From Winogradskyella sp. (GTDB lineage Bacteria > Bacteroidota > Bacteroidia > Flavobacteriales > Flavobacteriaceae), in NCBI GenBank assembly GCA_004211785.1, contig SHBX01000002.1, forward strand, positions 103,952 to 167,951: DNA of 64,000 bases. Reading direction: 5' to 3'. Position numbers and translations under genes: made by a program. The notes under the pieces are model-generated. The model saw only the letters and a program-made list of their open reading frames with translations, did not search any database and was not told the DNA's origin. Below, piece by piece: positions 15,513 to 24,438 of the stretch. The stretch's first letter is position 1. Each line of letters opens with the position of its first letter.

Positions 15513-16542
15513 TGTTGGTTCTACCTTAATCAATCAGTTGATTGATTTTAAACCTGATTTGAGGTTACAGCACAATATAGATGTAAACATCTCATTTGTT
15601 TGTAATTCAAAAAAAGGGCTTTATACAAAGAATCTAGATCTTAATTGGCAATCAATTTTCAATACTGAATCAAAAAACTATTCAGTTAACACTATTGAAG
15701 AGATCGTATCGCAATATAAATTAGAGAATGTTATTGTTGTTGATGCTACAGCTAGCGAAGAATTTGTAAAAGAATATCCTTTTTTTATCGATAAAGGGTT
15801 TCATATAGTAGCGGCAAATAAAGTTGCCAATACATTAGATTATGAGTTCTACAAAACGTTACGTCAAAAACTAGCAAAAACAAAAAAGAGCTTTCTTTAC
15901 GAAACTAATGTAGGAGCAGGATTGCCTGTAATTGAAACCATTAAAAGCTTGAATCAAGCTGGAGAAAAAGTAAAGAAGATAAGAGGTGTATTTTCGGGGT
16001 CTTTGAGTTATATTTTTAATCGTTTTTCTAATGAAAGTATTCAATTCTCTGAAATTTTAAAAGATGCTTCTAACAAAGGTTTTACTGAGCCAGATGCAAG
16101 AGATGATTTGTCTGGTAAAGATGTAGCTAGAAAATTACTTATTTTAGGAAGAGAACTTGGCCTACAAAAAAACCTTTCAGATGTAAAAATCCAATCACTA
16201 GTGCCTCATGAATTAAATGGAAAAACTACCTTAAAACAATTCAATAATCGTGTTAAAGAGCTAAATCCAATTTTTGATAAAAGCAAATCAGAGCAAAGCG
16301 ATAATAAAGTCTTACGTTACATAGGAGAATTAGATGTTGAAAATCATATTTTTAGCGTTAAATTAATTTCAGAATCTCGTGAAACCCCACTGGGACAATT
16401 AAAAGGAACAGATACGCTATTCGAAATATATACAGAAGCTTATAAAAATAGACCTTTAGTGATTCAAGGAGCTGGAGCTGGAAAAGAAGTGACAGCTAGA
16501 GGATTGTTTTCAGATATTATGAAGATTGCCAAGACATTATAA
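15475..16542 (+). CDS. hom: Homoserine dehydrogenase
   Basis: A 355-residue oxidoreductase that reduces aspartate semialdehyde to homoserine. It starts with a Rossmann motif (IFGIGNVGSTL). The catalytic region includes VAANKVANTL, TNVGAGLPVIETIKSL, GVFSGSLSYIFNRF and TEPDARDDLSGKDVARKLLIL, all standard for homoserine dehydrogenases fused to or derived from ThrA. There is no N-terminal aspartokinase and no evident C-terminal ACT domain, so feedback control by threonine is unlikely. It overlaps metX by 38 bp and is followed by metH 2 bp later, consistent with a methionine-dedicated homoserine supply. Confidence 0.93.
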   Translation: MTQVNLVIFGIGNVGSTLINQLIDFKPDLRLQHNIDVNISFVCNSKKGLYTKNLDLNWQSIFNTESKNYSVNTIEEIVSQYKLENVIVVDATASEEFVKEYPFFIDKGFHIVAANKVANTLDYEFYKTLRQKLAKTKKSFLYETNVGAGLPVIETIKSLNQAGEKVKKIRGVFSGSLSYIFNRFSNESIQFSEILKDASNKGFTEPDARDDLSGKDVARKLLILGRELGLQKNLSDVKIQSLVPHELNGKTTLKQFNNRVKELNPIFDKSKSEQSDNKVLRYIGELDVENHIFSVKLISESRETPLGQLKGTDTLFEIYTEAYKNRPLVIQGAGAGKEVTARGLFSDIMKIAKTL

Positions 16543-16544
16543 TT

Positions 16545-17546
16545 ATGTGTAAAATAAAAGAAGAGATAAAAAAACGGATACTGGTTTTAGATGGTGCAAT
16601 GGGCACCATGTTACAACGTCATAACTTTACCGAAGAAGATTTTCGTGGTGAACGTTTTAAAGAGTATCCATCACCTTTGCAAGGCAATAACGATTTGCTG
16701 TCATTAACGCAGTCAGAAGCTATTTCAGAAATCCACAGAAAATATTTTGAAGCTGGTGCAGATATTGTTGAGACTAATACTTTTTCGGGGACAACAATAG
16801 CCATGGCAGATTATAATATGGAAGATTTGGTATATGAACTAAATTATCAATCGGCAAAAATCGCCAAAGAAGTTGCTGAAGAATTCACAAAAAAAGAACC
16901 AAACAAGCCACGTTTTGTTGCTGGCAGTATTGGCCCAACAAACAGAACGGCTAGTTTAAGCCCAGACGTTAACAAACCAGAATATCGAGCTGTAACTTTT
17001 GAAGAATTGAGAAAAGCCTATAAACAACAAGTAAAGGCTTTAATTGATGGTGGAGTAGATTTACTTTTAGTAGAAACTATCTTTGATACGCTTAACGCAA
17101 AAGCTGCATTATTCGCTATTGAAGAAGTTAAGGAAGAACGCAATATTGACATTCCAATTATGGTGTCTGGGACCATTACTGATGCTTCGGGGAGAACATT
17201 ATCCGGGCAAACCGTTGAAGCTTTTTTAACTTCTATTTCTCATATCTCATTATTAAGTGTCGGCTTTAATTGTGCTTTAGGGGCAGAGCAATTACTACCA
17301 TATTTAAAGCGCTTGGCAAACGAAACAGAATTTTATACCTCTGCTCATCCAAATGCGGGATTGCCAAATGCTTTTGGGGAGTATGATGAATCTCCTGAAG
17401 AAATGCAAGGTTATATTGAAGAATACCTTAAAGACGATTTAATAAATATAATTGGCGGTTGTTGTGGTACAAATCCAGATCATATAAAAGCCATTACAGA
17501 AGTGGTTTCAAAATACAAACCCCGACAAATACAAGTTGAAGCATAA
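16545..17546 (+). CDS. metH: Methionine synthase, homocysteine-binding subunit (MetH N-terminal part)
   Basis: A 333-residue protein matching the first module of cobalamin-dependent methionine synthase. It binds homocysteine through zinc; the ligands are Cys near 243 ([10 protein letters not shown]) and the pair near 306-307 ([10 protein letters not shown]). It begins with the family signature [14 protein letters not shown]. The stop codon overlaps the start of the next gene by one base (TAATG), so the two halves of the enzyme are translated together. The split is a natural gene arrangement and not a frameshift: both ends are clean, and the second gene starts in a linker. Confidence 0.93.
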   Translation: MCKIKEEIKKRILVLDGAMGTMLQRHNFTEEDFRGERFKEYPSPLQGNNDLLSLTQSEAISEIHRKYFEAGADIVETNTFSGTTIAMADYNMEDLVYELNYQSAKIAKEVAEEFTKKEPNKPRFVAGSIGPTNRTASLSPDVNKPEYRAVTFEELRKAYKQQVKALIDGGVDLLLVETIFDTLNAKAALFAIEEVKEERNIDIPIMVSGTITDASGRTLSGQTVEAFLTSISHISLLSVGFNCALGAEQLLPYLKRLANETEFYTSAHPNAGLPNAFGEYDESPEEMQGYIEEYLKDDLINIIGGCCGTNPDHIKAITEVVSKYKPRQIQVEA

Positions 17547-20245
17547 TGGCAGATAGCAATTGTAAGAAATATTTAACCTTATCTGGATTAGAACCTCTTG
17601 TAGTTACTCCAGAATCTAACTTTATTAATGTTGGTGAGCGTACCAATGTTACAGGGTCACGTAAATTTCTTCGACTTATTAAAGAAGAAAAATTTGAAGA
17701 AGCCTTAAGTGTTGCAAGAGACCAAGTTGAAGGTGGTGCACAAATCATTGATGTTAATATGGATGAAGGCATGCTTGATGGTGTAGAGGCAATGACAACT
17801 TTTTTGAATCTTATCGCGTCCGAGCCAGATATTGCTAGAGTACCTATTATGATTGATAGCTCAAAATGGGAAATCATTGAAGCTGGCCTGCAAGTTGTGC
17901 AAGGAAAAAGTGTTGTTAACTCTATTAGTCTTAAAGAAGGCGAAACCCAATTTAAGCACCAAGCCAAGTTGGTAAAACGCTATGGCGCTGCGGTAATTGT
18001 TATGGCTTTTGACGAAAAAGGACAAGCCGATACTTATGAGAGACGTATAGAAATATGTAAACGTTCCTATGATATTTTAGTAAACGATGTCGGTTTTCCA
18101 GCTCAGGATATCATCTTCGATCCTAATATTTTTCCTGTAGCTACAGGAATGAAAGAACACCGAAAAAATGCACTTGATTTCTTTAATGCTACCAAATGGA
18201 TTCGTCAGAACTTACCTTACGCCAATGTTTCTGGAGGTGTTAGTAATGTCTCGTTTAGTTTTCGCGGGAATAATACCGTGCGAGAAGCTATGCATTCTTC
18301 ATTTTTATATCACGCTATACAAAATGGAATGAATTTAGGTATTGTAAACCCTACCATGTTAGAGGTTTACGATGAAATAGATAAAGAGTTATTAGAACGC
18401 GTTGAAGATGTATTGTTTAATAGAAGAGATAATGCTACAGAGCGTTTATTAGACTTCGCCGAAACCGTAAAAGGCAACAAAAAAGAAGAAACAGGAACCA
18501 TACAAGAATGGCGAAATGGCGAGTTACAAGATAAAATAACGCACGCTTTAGTTAAAGGTGTCGATGCATTTATAGTTGAAGATGTAGAAGAAGCTCGACA
18601 ATCTGTTTCTAGACCAATTGAAGTTATTGAAGGTCATTTAATGACTGGAATGAATGTGGTTGGCGATTTATTTGGAAGCGGAAAAATGTTCTTACCTCAA
18701 GTAGTGAAATCGGCTCGAGTCATGAAAAAAGCCGTAGCCTATCTGCAACCATTTATTGAAGCTGAAAAAGATGGAAAGCAAGAGTTTGCTGGAAAGATTC
18801 TAATGGCAACGGTTAAAGGCGATGTGCATGATATAGGTAAAAATATTGTGAGCGTAGTTTTAGGCTGTAACAATTACGAGATTATTGATTTAGGTGTGAT
18901 GGTACCGCCAGAAAAAATCATAGAAACTGCTGTAAAAGAACAGGTAGATGTCATTGGCTTAAGTGGATTAATTACACCTTCTCTTGACGAAATGGTCTAT
19001 GTATCTAAAGAATTAGAAAAGCAGGATATCGAGATTCCACTAATTATTGGTGGTGCTACAACAAGTAGGGCTCATACAGCAGTAAAAATAGCTCCACATT
19101 ATCAAAATACGGTGATTCATATTAATGATGCATCTCGAGCAGTAACCGTAGTTGGAGATTTGCTTCAGAAAAATAATACGGTGTATAAAAATCAGATACG
19201 AGAAGAGTATGATAAATTCCGGGAGCAATTTCTAACACGTGGAAAGCGAAAAGAATATTTGTCAATCGAAGATGCTCGTAAGAACAAGTATCAAATTGAT
19301 TGGGTTAATACTGAAATAATAAAGCCAAAACAACTAGGCATTCAAACTATCCAAGAATTGGATATCAAAAAACTTGAAGATTATATCGATTGGTCACCAT
19401 TTTTTAGAAGTTGGGATTTACACGGTAAATATCCAGATATTTTAAACGATGAAATAGTAGGCGCACAAGCCACAGAATTATTCGCGGATGCTCAAGATCT
19501 ATTGAGACAAGTTCTTGATGATAAGTTATTAAAAGCCAAAGCCATTTTTGGATTGTTTCCCGCAAATACAGTAAATGAAGATGACATTGAGGTTTCTTCT
19601 GTCAGTCTGAGCGCAGTCGAAGACAAAGAAGAAAAACTTAAATTCCTAACTCTACGTCAACAACTCAAAAAACGTGAAGGTATTCCAAATCATGCCTTAG
19701 CTGATTTTATTGCTCCAAAAGGTATAGGAATTCAAGATTACATAGGTGCATTTTGTGTCACTACAGGTTTTGGTACTAAAGAGCTGGCAGAACAATTTGA
19801 AGCAGATAATGATGATTATAACTCCATTATGATTAAAGCATTAGCCGACCGTTTGGCTGAAGCCTTTGCAGAATATTTGCATAAAGAAGTAAGGACAAAA
19901 TATTGGGGGTACACATCAAGCGAAAACTTAACGAATCAAGAATTGATAAAAGAAGAATATAAAGGTATAAGGCCGGCACCAGGTTATCCAGCATGCCCAG
20001 ACCACTTAGAAAAGCAAACCATTTGGAAGTTGTTAGATGTTGAAAACCAAATAGACGTTAAACTAACTGAAAGTTTAGCTATGTGGCCAGCAGCGAGTGT
20101 TAGTGGCTATTATTTTGGAAACAGAGAAGCTAAGTATTTTGGTTTAGGGAAGATTACTAAAGACCAACTAAAAGATTACTCCAAGCGTAGGAACATAAGT
20201 GTTGATGAAGCCGAAAAATGGCTAAACCCTAACTTGGCAGACTAA
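17546..20245 (+). CDS. metH: Methionine synthase, folate/B12/activation part (MetH C-terminal part)
   Basis: An 899-residue protein carrying the other three modules: methyltetrahydrofolate binding (about 25-290, [14 protein letters not shown]), cobalamin binding (about 310-560, with [11 protein letters not shown] near 430, where His is the lower cobalt ligand), and the SAM-dependent reactivation domain (about 590-890, [16 protein letters not shown]). The linker in the activation domain holds [13 protein letters not shown], encoded by DNA that matches the TGAGCGTAGTCGAAG repeat (see findings). It requires the product of the preceding gene for activity. Confidence 0.95.
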   Translation: MADSNCKKYLTLSGLEPLVVTPESNFINVGERTNVTGSRKFLRLIKEEKFEEALSVARDQVEGGAQIIDVNMDEGMLDGVEAMTTFLNLIASEPDIARVPIMIDSSKWEIIEAGLQVVQGKSVVNSISLKEGETQFKHQAKLVKRYGAAVIVMAFDEKGQADTYERRIEICKRSYDILVNDVGFPAQDIIFDPNIFPVATGMKEHRKNALDFFNATKWIRQNLPYANVSGGVSNVSFSFRGNNTVREAMHSSFLYHAIQNGMNLGIVNPTMLEVYDEIDKELLERVEDVLFNRRDNATERLLDFAETVKGNKKEETGTIQEWRNGELQDKITHALVKGVDAFIVEDVEEARQSVSRPIEVIEGHLMTGMNVVGDLFGSGKMFLPQVVKSARVMKKAVAYLQPFIEAEKDGKQEFAGKILMATVKGDVHDIGKNIVSVVLGCNNYEIIDLGVMVPPEKIIETAVKEQVDVIGLSGLITPSLDEMVYVSKELEKQDIEIPLIIGGATTSRAHTAVKIAPHYQNTVIHINDASRAVTVVGDLLQKNNTVYKNQIREEYDKFREQFLTRGKRKEYLSIEDARKNKYQIDWVNTEIIKPKQLGIQTIQELDIKKLEDYIDWSPFFRSWDLHGKYPDILNDEIVGAQATELFADAQDLLRQVLDDKLLKAKAIFGLFPANTVNEDDIEVSSVSLSAVEDKEEKLKFLTLRQQLKKREGIPNHALADFIAPKGIGIQDYIGAFCVTTGFGTKELAEQFEADNDDYNSIMIKALADRLAEAFAEYLHKEVRTKYWGYTSSENLTNQELIKEEYKGIRPAPGYPACPDHLEKQTIWKLLDVENQIDVKLTESLAMWPAASVSGYYFGNREAKYFGLGKITKDQLKDYSKRRNISVDEAEKWLNPNLAD

Positions 20246-20254
20246 AAAAAGACT

Positions 20255-21211
20255 ATGAAAGTAACAGAACATATAAAAAATGCAAACGGAAACACACAGT
20301 TTTCATTTGAGATATTACCACCATTAAAAGGTGAACACATACAATCTATTTTCGATAATATAGATCCGTTGATGGAATTTAATCCGCCTTTTATAGATGT
20401 AACATATCATAGGGAAGAATATACCTTTAAAGACGTAGGTAATGGTTTGCTCAAAAAGCAAATTGTAAAAAAGCGTCCAGGTACAGTTGGTATTTGTGCA
20501 GCCATACAAAATAAATATAGCGTAGATGCAATACCGCATATTTTATGTGGTGGCTTTACAAAAGAAGACACTGAAAACTTCCTAATTGATCTTGATTTTT
20601 TGGGTATTAATAATGTAGTAGCGCTTAGAGGAGATGCTGTAAAAAATGAAACGTATTTTAAGCCAGAAAAAGAAGGGCATGCTTATGCAAGTGAGTTGGT
20701 GAGTCAGATTTCGGATTTAAATAATGGTATTTACCTCGATGATGAATTGGAGAATTGTAGTGAAACCAATTTTTGCATTGGCGTTGGTGCTTATCCAGAA
20801 AAACATACTGAAGCACCTAGTTTAGATAGTGATATTCATTTTCTAAAAAAGAAGATTAAAAAAGGTGCTGAATATATTGTAACACAAATGTTTTTTGACA
20901 ATCAGAAGTATTTTGATTTTGTAAAAAAATGCAGAAACGCTGGCATTGAAGTACCAATAATTCCAGGATTAAAACCTATAGCAACTAAGAAACAATTAAA
21001 TTTAATTCCACATAGATTTCATGTAGACTTGCCTCAAGATTTAATTCTTGAAATTATAAAATGCGATGATAATAGTCAGGTAAGACAAGTAGGTATCGAA
21101 TGGTGTATTGCACAGTCAAAAGAATTACAAAAAGCCGGAATACCAGTATTACATTATTATTCTATGGGAAAAAGCAGCAATGTAAAAAAAGTAGCGGAAG
21201 CAGTTTTTTAA
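20255..21211 (+). CDS. metF: 5,10-methylenetetrahydrofolate reductase
   Basis: A 318-residue flavoprotein that supplies 5-methyltetrahydrofolate to MetH. It starts with the barrel signature FSFEILPPLKG, then DVTYHREE, NVVALRGDAV and the folate-binding QMFFDNQKYFDF with PGLKPI. Length is normal for bacterial MetF. It follows metH by 9 bp and is the last gene of the SAM-I-controlled operon. No strong terminator is visible after it. Confidence 0.96.
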   Translation: MKVTEHIKNANGNTQFSFEILPPLKGEHIQSIFDNIDPLMEFNPPFIDVTYHREEYTFKDVGNGLLKKQIVKKRPGTVGICAAIQNKYSVDAIPHILCGGFTKEDTENFLIDLDFLGINNVVALRGDAVKNETYFKPEKEGHAYASELVSQISDLNNGIYLDDELENCSETNFCIGVGAYPEKHTEAPSLDSDIHFLKKKIKKGAEYIVTQMFFDNQKYFDFVKKCRNAGIEVPIIPGLKPIATKKQLNLIPHRFHVDLPQDLILEIIKCDDNSQVRQVGIEWCIAQSKELQKAGIPVLHYYSMGKSSNVKKVAEAVF

Positions 21212-21284
21212 TGTTAACATATGTTTCAGCTTGGCTTAACATTTGGAAAAACTATTATATAGACATTTGTAAAAAATAGAAGCA

Positions 21285-21383
21285 ATGAAAACAATTAAAA
21301 AATATAAATCAGAAGTTAGATTTGGCATACAAATTTTGTTGTTAACCATTATCTCTTTAATAGCGGCCTACTTTTTGTTTTAA
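21285..21383 (+). CDS. Small single-pass membrane peptide (32 aa)
   Basis: An ORF too short for usual calling: a charged start (MKTIKKYKSEVRFG) followed by a hydrophobic helix (IQILLLTIISLIAAYFLF) running to the stop. It has an ATG, and upstream a promoter-like pair (TTTGG at 21242, ACATTTG at 21262-21268). Two TTAACAT repeats 22 bp apart (21214, 21236) lie before it. The clean basic-head/hydrophobic-tail layout looks like a real small membrane protein, but chance cannot be excluded. The function is unknown. Confidence 0.45.
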   Translation: MKTIKKYKSEVRFGIQILLLTIISLIAAYFLF

Positions 21384-21420
21384 TACAACTAGTGATTTAA
21401 GTTAACGAGACATTTTTGCT

Positions 21421-21428
21421 TACATTTG
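21421..21428 (+). promoter_or_regulatory. Candidate -7 box for the PagL-like gene
   Basis: TACATTTG matches TAnnTTTG exactly, 18 bp before the ATG at 21447. A GTTAAC lies upstream at about 21401. No clear -33 TTG is seen. Confidence 0.45.
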
Positions 21429-21446
21429 CGACTTTAAAATGTAAAA

Positions 21447-22538
21447 ATGCAAAAAGGGTTAGTAGGTTTGTTTTGTCTGTTGTCGGCGGTTTTGTTCGCT
21501 CAAGATAAAGCCTCTGATTCTTACTTTGATGTTAACTACTTTAAGGGCTATATTACGCTTCACAATAACGATATTTTAGGTTTAATTTCTGGACATCCTG
21601 AGGGAGTAATTTTAAGTTGGAATAAAAAAACTTTCGGTAAAGAAGCTTGGGAACAAGCATATAATTATCCAGATTATGGAGCTTCTCTTATCTATCAAAA
21701 TTTAAAGAGTAAAGATTTAGGTAATAATTTTGGGTTATATGCGCATTACAATTTCTATTTTTTTAAAAGGAATTTAATGTTGCGAATAGGTCAAGGTATT
21801 GCACATACTTCAAACCCTTATGACCGTATAGATAATCCAAAGAATATTGCATTTGGGTCTACACTACTTAGTAGTACCTATTTAATGCTTAATTATAAGA
21901 AAGAACGAATTCTTAATCGTTTTGGTCTTCAAGCAGGATTATCTTTTATTCATTATTCAAATGCTAATGTAAAAGCACCAAATACGAGTGTAAATACAGT
22001 GGCTCTTAATGTTGGTGTTACTTATAATGTGGATGAAGAAGATATAGAGTATATTAACGATTCAGTTGATAAAAAATTTACTGAACCAATAAAGTATAAT
22101 TTTGTTTTTAGGTCTGGTATTAATCAAAGCGATATTGTAGGTAGTGGACAATATCCATTTTATATTTTATCTGTTTATGCCGATAAGCGATTGACTCACA
22201 AAAGTGCTTTACAGTTTGGTGCAGAAGTGTTTTTTTCTAATTTCTTAAAGGAATTGATTAGATATGAAAGTACTGCGCAACTAAATAATGGCGTTACTGG
22301 AAATGAAGATTATAAGCGAGTAGGTATATTTGCTGGTCACGAGTTATTTGTAAATAATTTTTCAGTTGAGGCACAAGTTGGATATTATGTTTATTATCCA
22401 TTTGATTTTGAAAGCCGTGTGTATTTTAGAGCAGGACTAAAACGTTATTTTGGAAAAAAATGGTTTGGAGCTTTAACACTAAAATCACATGGCGCAAGAG
22501 CAGAAGCTGTAGAACTAGGAATTGGGATTAGATTATGA
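21447..22538 (+). CDS. PagL-like lipid A 3-O-deacylase family outer-membrane protein
   Basis: A 363-residue outer-membrane barrel with a signal peptide (ending LFAQ). The segment FIHYSNANVKAPNTSVN near residue 170-186 matches the HxSN..PN core of the PagL/acyloxyacyl hydrolase family, which removes the 3-O acyl chain from lipid A. His and Ser of the triad are visible; the Glu expected 12 residues after the Ser is Asn here, so activity is uncertain. The C-terminal half has alternating strands ending in a barrel. It overlaps the next gene by 4 bp (ATGA). A role in lipid A remodelling is inferred from family. Confidence 0.75.
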   Translation: MQKGLVGLFCLLSAVLFAQDKASDSYFDVNYFKGYITLHNNDILGLISGHPEGVILSWNKKTFGKEAWEQAYNYPDYGASLIYQNLKSKDLGNNFGLYAHYNFYFFKRNLMLRIGQGIAHTSNPYDRIDNPKNIAFGSTLLSSTYLMLNYKKERILNRFGLQAGLSFIHYSNANVKAPNTSVNTVALNVGVTYNVDEEDIEYINDSVDKKFTEPIKYNFVFRSGINQSDIVGSGQYPFYILSVYADKRLTHKSALQFGAEVFFSNFLKELIRYESTAQLNNGVTGNEDYKRVGIFAGHELFVNNFSVEAQVGYYVYYPFDFESRVYFRAGLKRYFGKKWFGALTLKSHGARAEAVELGIGIRL

Positions 22539-23284
22539 TAAAAAGACTAACATGCTTAATATGTACACTGTTTATTTTGAGCTGTGATAGCGACAGTGCT
22601 TTGGATTGTTTCCAAACAGCAGGTAGTATCATACAAGAAGAGTTTTTAGTAACTAATTTTGAAAAAATCCTTGTAAATAGAGATGTAGAGCTAATCATTA
22701 AGCAAGGTGTATTTCAAAACGTGGTAGTAGAAACAGGCGAAAATTTACTTAATGATATAACTGTAGAAGTCATTGCAAATCAGCTAGTATTGACTGATAA
22801 TAACAATTGCAATTATGTTCGAGATTTTGGGATAACTAAAGTATATGTAACAACTCCAAACTTAACAGAAATAAGATGTTCTACACAATTTGAAATAAAA
22901 TCTGATGGTATTTTAGATTTTGATAATCTTGATTTGGTATCAGAAGATTTCTCTTTGCCTGATAGTTTTCCAATAGGAGATTTTAGATTGCAATTAGATG
23001 TTGAAAATCTAAAGATAGTATCTAATAATTTATCATTTTTTTACCTTTCTGGCGAAGCAGAAAATATGTCGGTAAATTTCCCTGCTGGAAATGGTCGGTT
23101 AGAAGCTGAGAATTTAATAGCTCAAAACATCTCATTATTTCATCGTGGTTCTAATGATATGTTGGTAAATCCGCAACAATCTATTACGGGTTCAATTGTG
23201 TCAACAGGTAATGTAATTTCTTTTAATCAGCCACCAATTATTGATGTCGAAGAAACTTTTAATGGTAGGTTAATTTTTAACTAG
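22535..23284 (+). CDS. DUF2807 (head GIN domain) lipoprotein
   Basis: A 249-residue lipoprotein: the signal peptide ends in a lipobox (LFILSC, Cys near 17). The mature part is a right-handed beta-helix-like repeat of the DUF2807 type, with LVNRDVELIIKQGVFQNVVV and VYVTTPNLTEIRCSTQ typical of the family. Its molecular function is unknown. The ATGA overlap with the PagL-like gene implies coupled translation. The last 8 bp overlap the end of gldA on the other strand. Confidence 0.85.
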   Translation: MIKRLTCLICTLFILSCDSDSALDCFQTAGSIIQEEFLVTNFEKILVNRDVELIIKQGVFQNVVVETGENLLNDITVEVIANQLVLTDNNNCNYVRDFGITKVYVTTPNLTEIRCSTQFEIKSDGILDFDNLDLVSEDFSLPDSFPIGDFRLQLDVENLKIVSNNLSFFYLSGEAENMSVNFPAGNGRLEAENLIAQNISLFHRGSNDMLVNPQQSITGSIVSTGNVISFNQPPIIDVEETFNGRLIFN

Positions 23285-24170
23285 TCAATTCCCTAAATAA
23301 GCTTTCTAAACTATCATTTTTCTGGTTAAGCTGGAGTATTTTTAGGTCATTATCATGAGCGAAATCAAAAACATAAGAGCGCATGTCATCTGTTGTAGAA
23401 AACGTGATTTCATAAACAAAACCATGTGTATTTTTCACCGATTTTACTTTTGGCAATTTTAATAAAAAAGAGTCTTCGACACGATAATCAAATTCTACAA
23501 TAACAATTTGCTCTTGCCCTTGTCTTAAATCATCGAGGTATTTATCTGCAACAATTTCACCTTTATTGATAATAATCACACGATTACACATAGCTTCAAC
23601 TTCTTGCATAATATGTGTGGATAAAAAAACGGTTTTTTCTTTACCAATTGAGGTAATCAGATTCCTAATATCTACTAATTGATTTGGGTCTAAGCCAGTC
23701 GTTGGCTCATCCAAAATTAAAACGTCAGGATTATGCAGCAGCGCATTGGCTAAACCAACACGTTGACGATATCCTTTTGAGAGCTGCCCTATTTTTTTAT
23801 GTGCTTCAGGTGTTAGTCCTGTAAGTTCTATAACCTCTTCAATACGCTGCTTTTTTACATTATAAACATCAGCATTAAATTTTAAATATTCTCTTACATA
23901 CAGTTCTGTGTATAGCGGATTGTGTTCTGGTAAATAACCTACAGAGCTTTGTACTTCTTTTGTGCTATTGTCAATATTGTATCCATTGACTTTAGCTTGG
24001 CCTTCAGTTGGGTTGATATAAGTCGTCAATATTTTCATCATTGTGGACTTTCCAGCACCATTTGGTCCTAAGAAACCAACAATTTCGGCAGGCTTAACAG
24101 AAAAAGAAATGTTGTTAAGTGCTTTTTGTGTTCCGTAAGTTTTAGTAATAGCTTTAACTTCTATTGACAT
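23277..24170 (-). CDS. gldA: Gliding-motility ABC transporter ATP-binding protein GldA
   Basis: A 297-residue ABC ATPase. Walker A is GPNGAGKST (35-43), the signature LSKGYRQRVGLANALL, Walker B VLILDEPTTGLDPNQ, and the H-loop THIMQEVE. The sequence is of the GldA type (SSVGYLPEHNPLYTELYVREYLKF), which with GldF and GldG forms an ABC transporter linked to gliding in Flavobacteriia; GldF/GldG are not in this window. It is a single gene on the minus strand, convergent with the DUF2807 gene and divergent from the aromatic operon. Confidence 0.93.
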   Translation of the reverse strand: MSIEVKAITKTYGTQKALNNISFSVKPAEIVGFLGPNGAGKSTMMKILTTYINPTEGQAKVNGYNIDNSTKEVQSSVGYLPEHNPLYTELYVREYLKFNADVYNVKKQRIEEVIELTGLTPEAHKKIGQLSKGYRQRVGLANALLHNPDVLILDEPTTGLDPNQLVDIRNLITSIGKEKTVFLSTHIMQEVEAMCNRVIIINKGEIVADKYLDDLRQGQEQIVIVEFDYRVEDSFLLKLPKVKSVKNTHGFVYEITFSTTDDMRSYVFDFAHDNDLKILQLNQKNDSLESLFRELTS

Positions 24171-24262
24171 GTAAAAAAGGTTTTATCAAAAATAAGTATT
24201 AAAACAGAAAACGTAAGTGGCAAAAAAGTATTTCAACAATTTTTATTTTTCGATTTATTGGT

Positions 24263-24270
24263 TACTTTAG
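24263..24270 (+). promoter_or_regulatory. Candidate -7 box for the aromatic operon
   Basis: TACTTTAG differs from TAnnTTTG at one base and lies 18 bp before the leader-peptide ATG. It sits inside a short dyad, ATTGG..CCAAT (24257-24275). No convincing -33 element is visible. Confidence 0.3.
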
Positions 24271-24288
24271 CCAATGTTATAATTAATT

Positions 24289-24354
24289 ATGCAAGCAAAT
24301 ACAACATATTACAACTGGTTTTACTTCTTTTTTAGCAAAGAATGCGAGGCTTAG
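24289..24354 (+). CDS. Aromatic-operon leader peptide (21 aa, attenuator)
   Basis: ATG at 24289 and TAG at 24352-24354. The peptide is MQANTTYYNWFYFFFSKECEA. Eight of nine consecutive residues are aromatic (Tyr-Tyr-Asn-Trp-Phe-Tyr-Phe-Phe-Phe). It stands 85 bp before pheA, and a strong terminator hairpin lies between. This is the layout of a pheA/trp-type leader peptide: ribosomes stall on Tyr, Trp or Phe codons when the charged tRNAs are scarce. The composition and position are seen directly; the regulatory function is inferred from the known attenuation mechanism in Proteobacteria. Confidence 0.88.
   Translation: MQANTTYYNWFYFFFSKECEA
24345..24349 (+). promoter_or_regulatory. Candidate antiterminator 5' arm inside leader ORF
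   Basis: CGAGG in the last codons of the leader (TGC GAG GCT) can pair with TCTCG at 24387-24391, the 5' arm of the terminator. A ribosome that reaches the stop covers this arm and lets the terminator form. One stalled on the aromatic codons leaves it free to antiterminate. The stem is only 5 bp including one G-U. Confidence 0.5.
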
Positions 24355-24386
24355 TATGTGATTATTTAAAACATATAAATTAAAAG

Positions 24387-24413
24387 TCTCGATGAAAATC
24401 GAGATTTTTTTTT
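24387..24413 (+). terminator. Attenuator terminator upstream of pheA
   Basis: TCTCGAT (24387-24393) pairs perfectly with ATCGAGA (24398-24404) around a GAAA loop, followed by nine Ts (24405-24413). It is a textbook intrinsic terminator placed 33 bp after the leader stop and 25 bp before pheA. Confidence 0.88.
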
Positions 24414-24438
24414 GCATGTAAATTATCTCTATTAGAAA

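Noticed and set aside
17494..17967. Minus-strand 157-codon ORF over metH
   Set aside because: It is antisense to the strongly conserved folate-binding domain of methionine synthase and shows no domain of its own.
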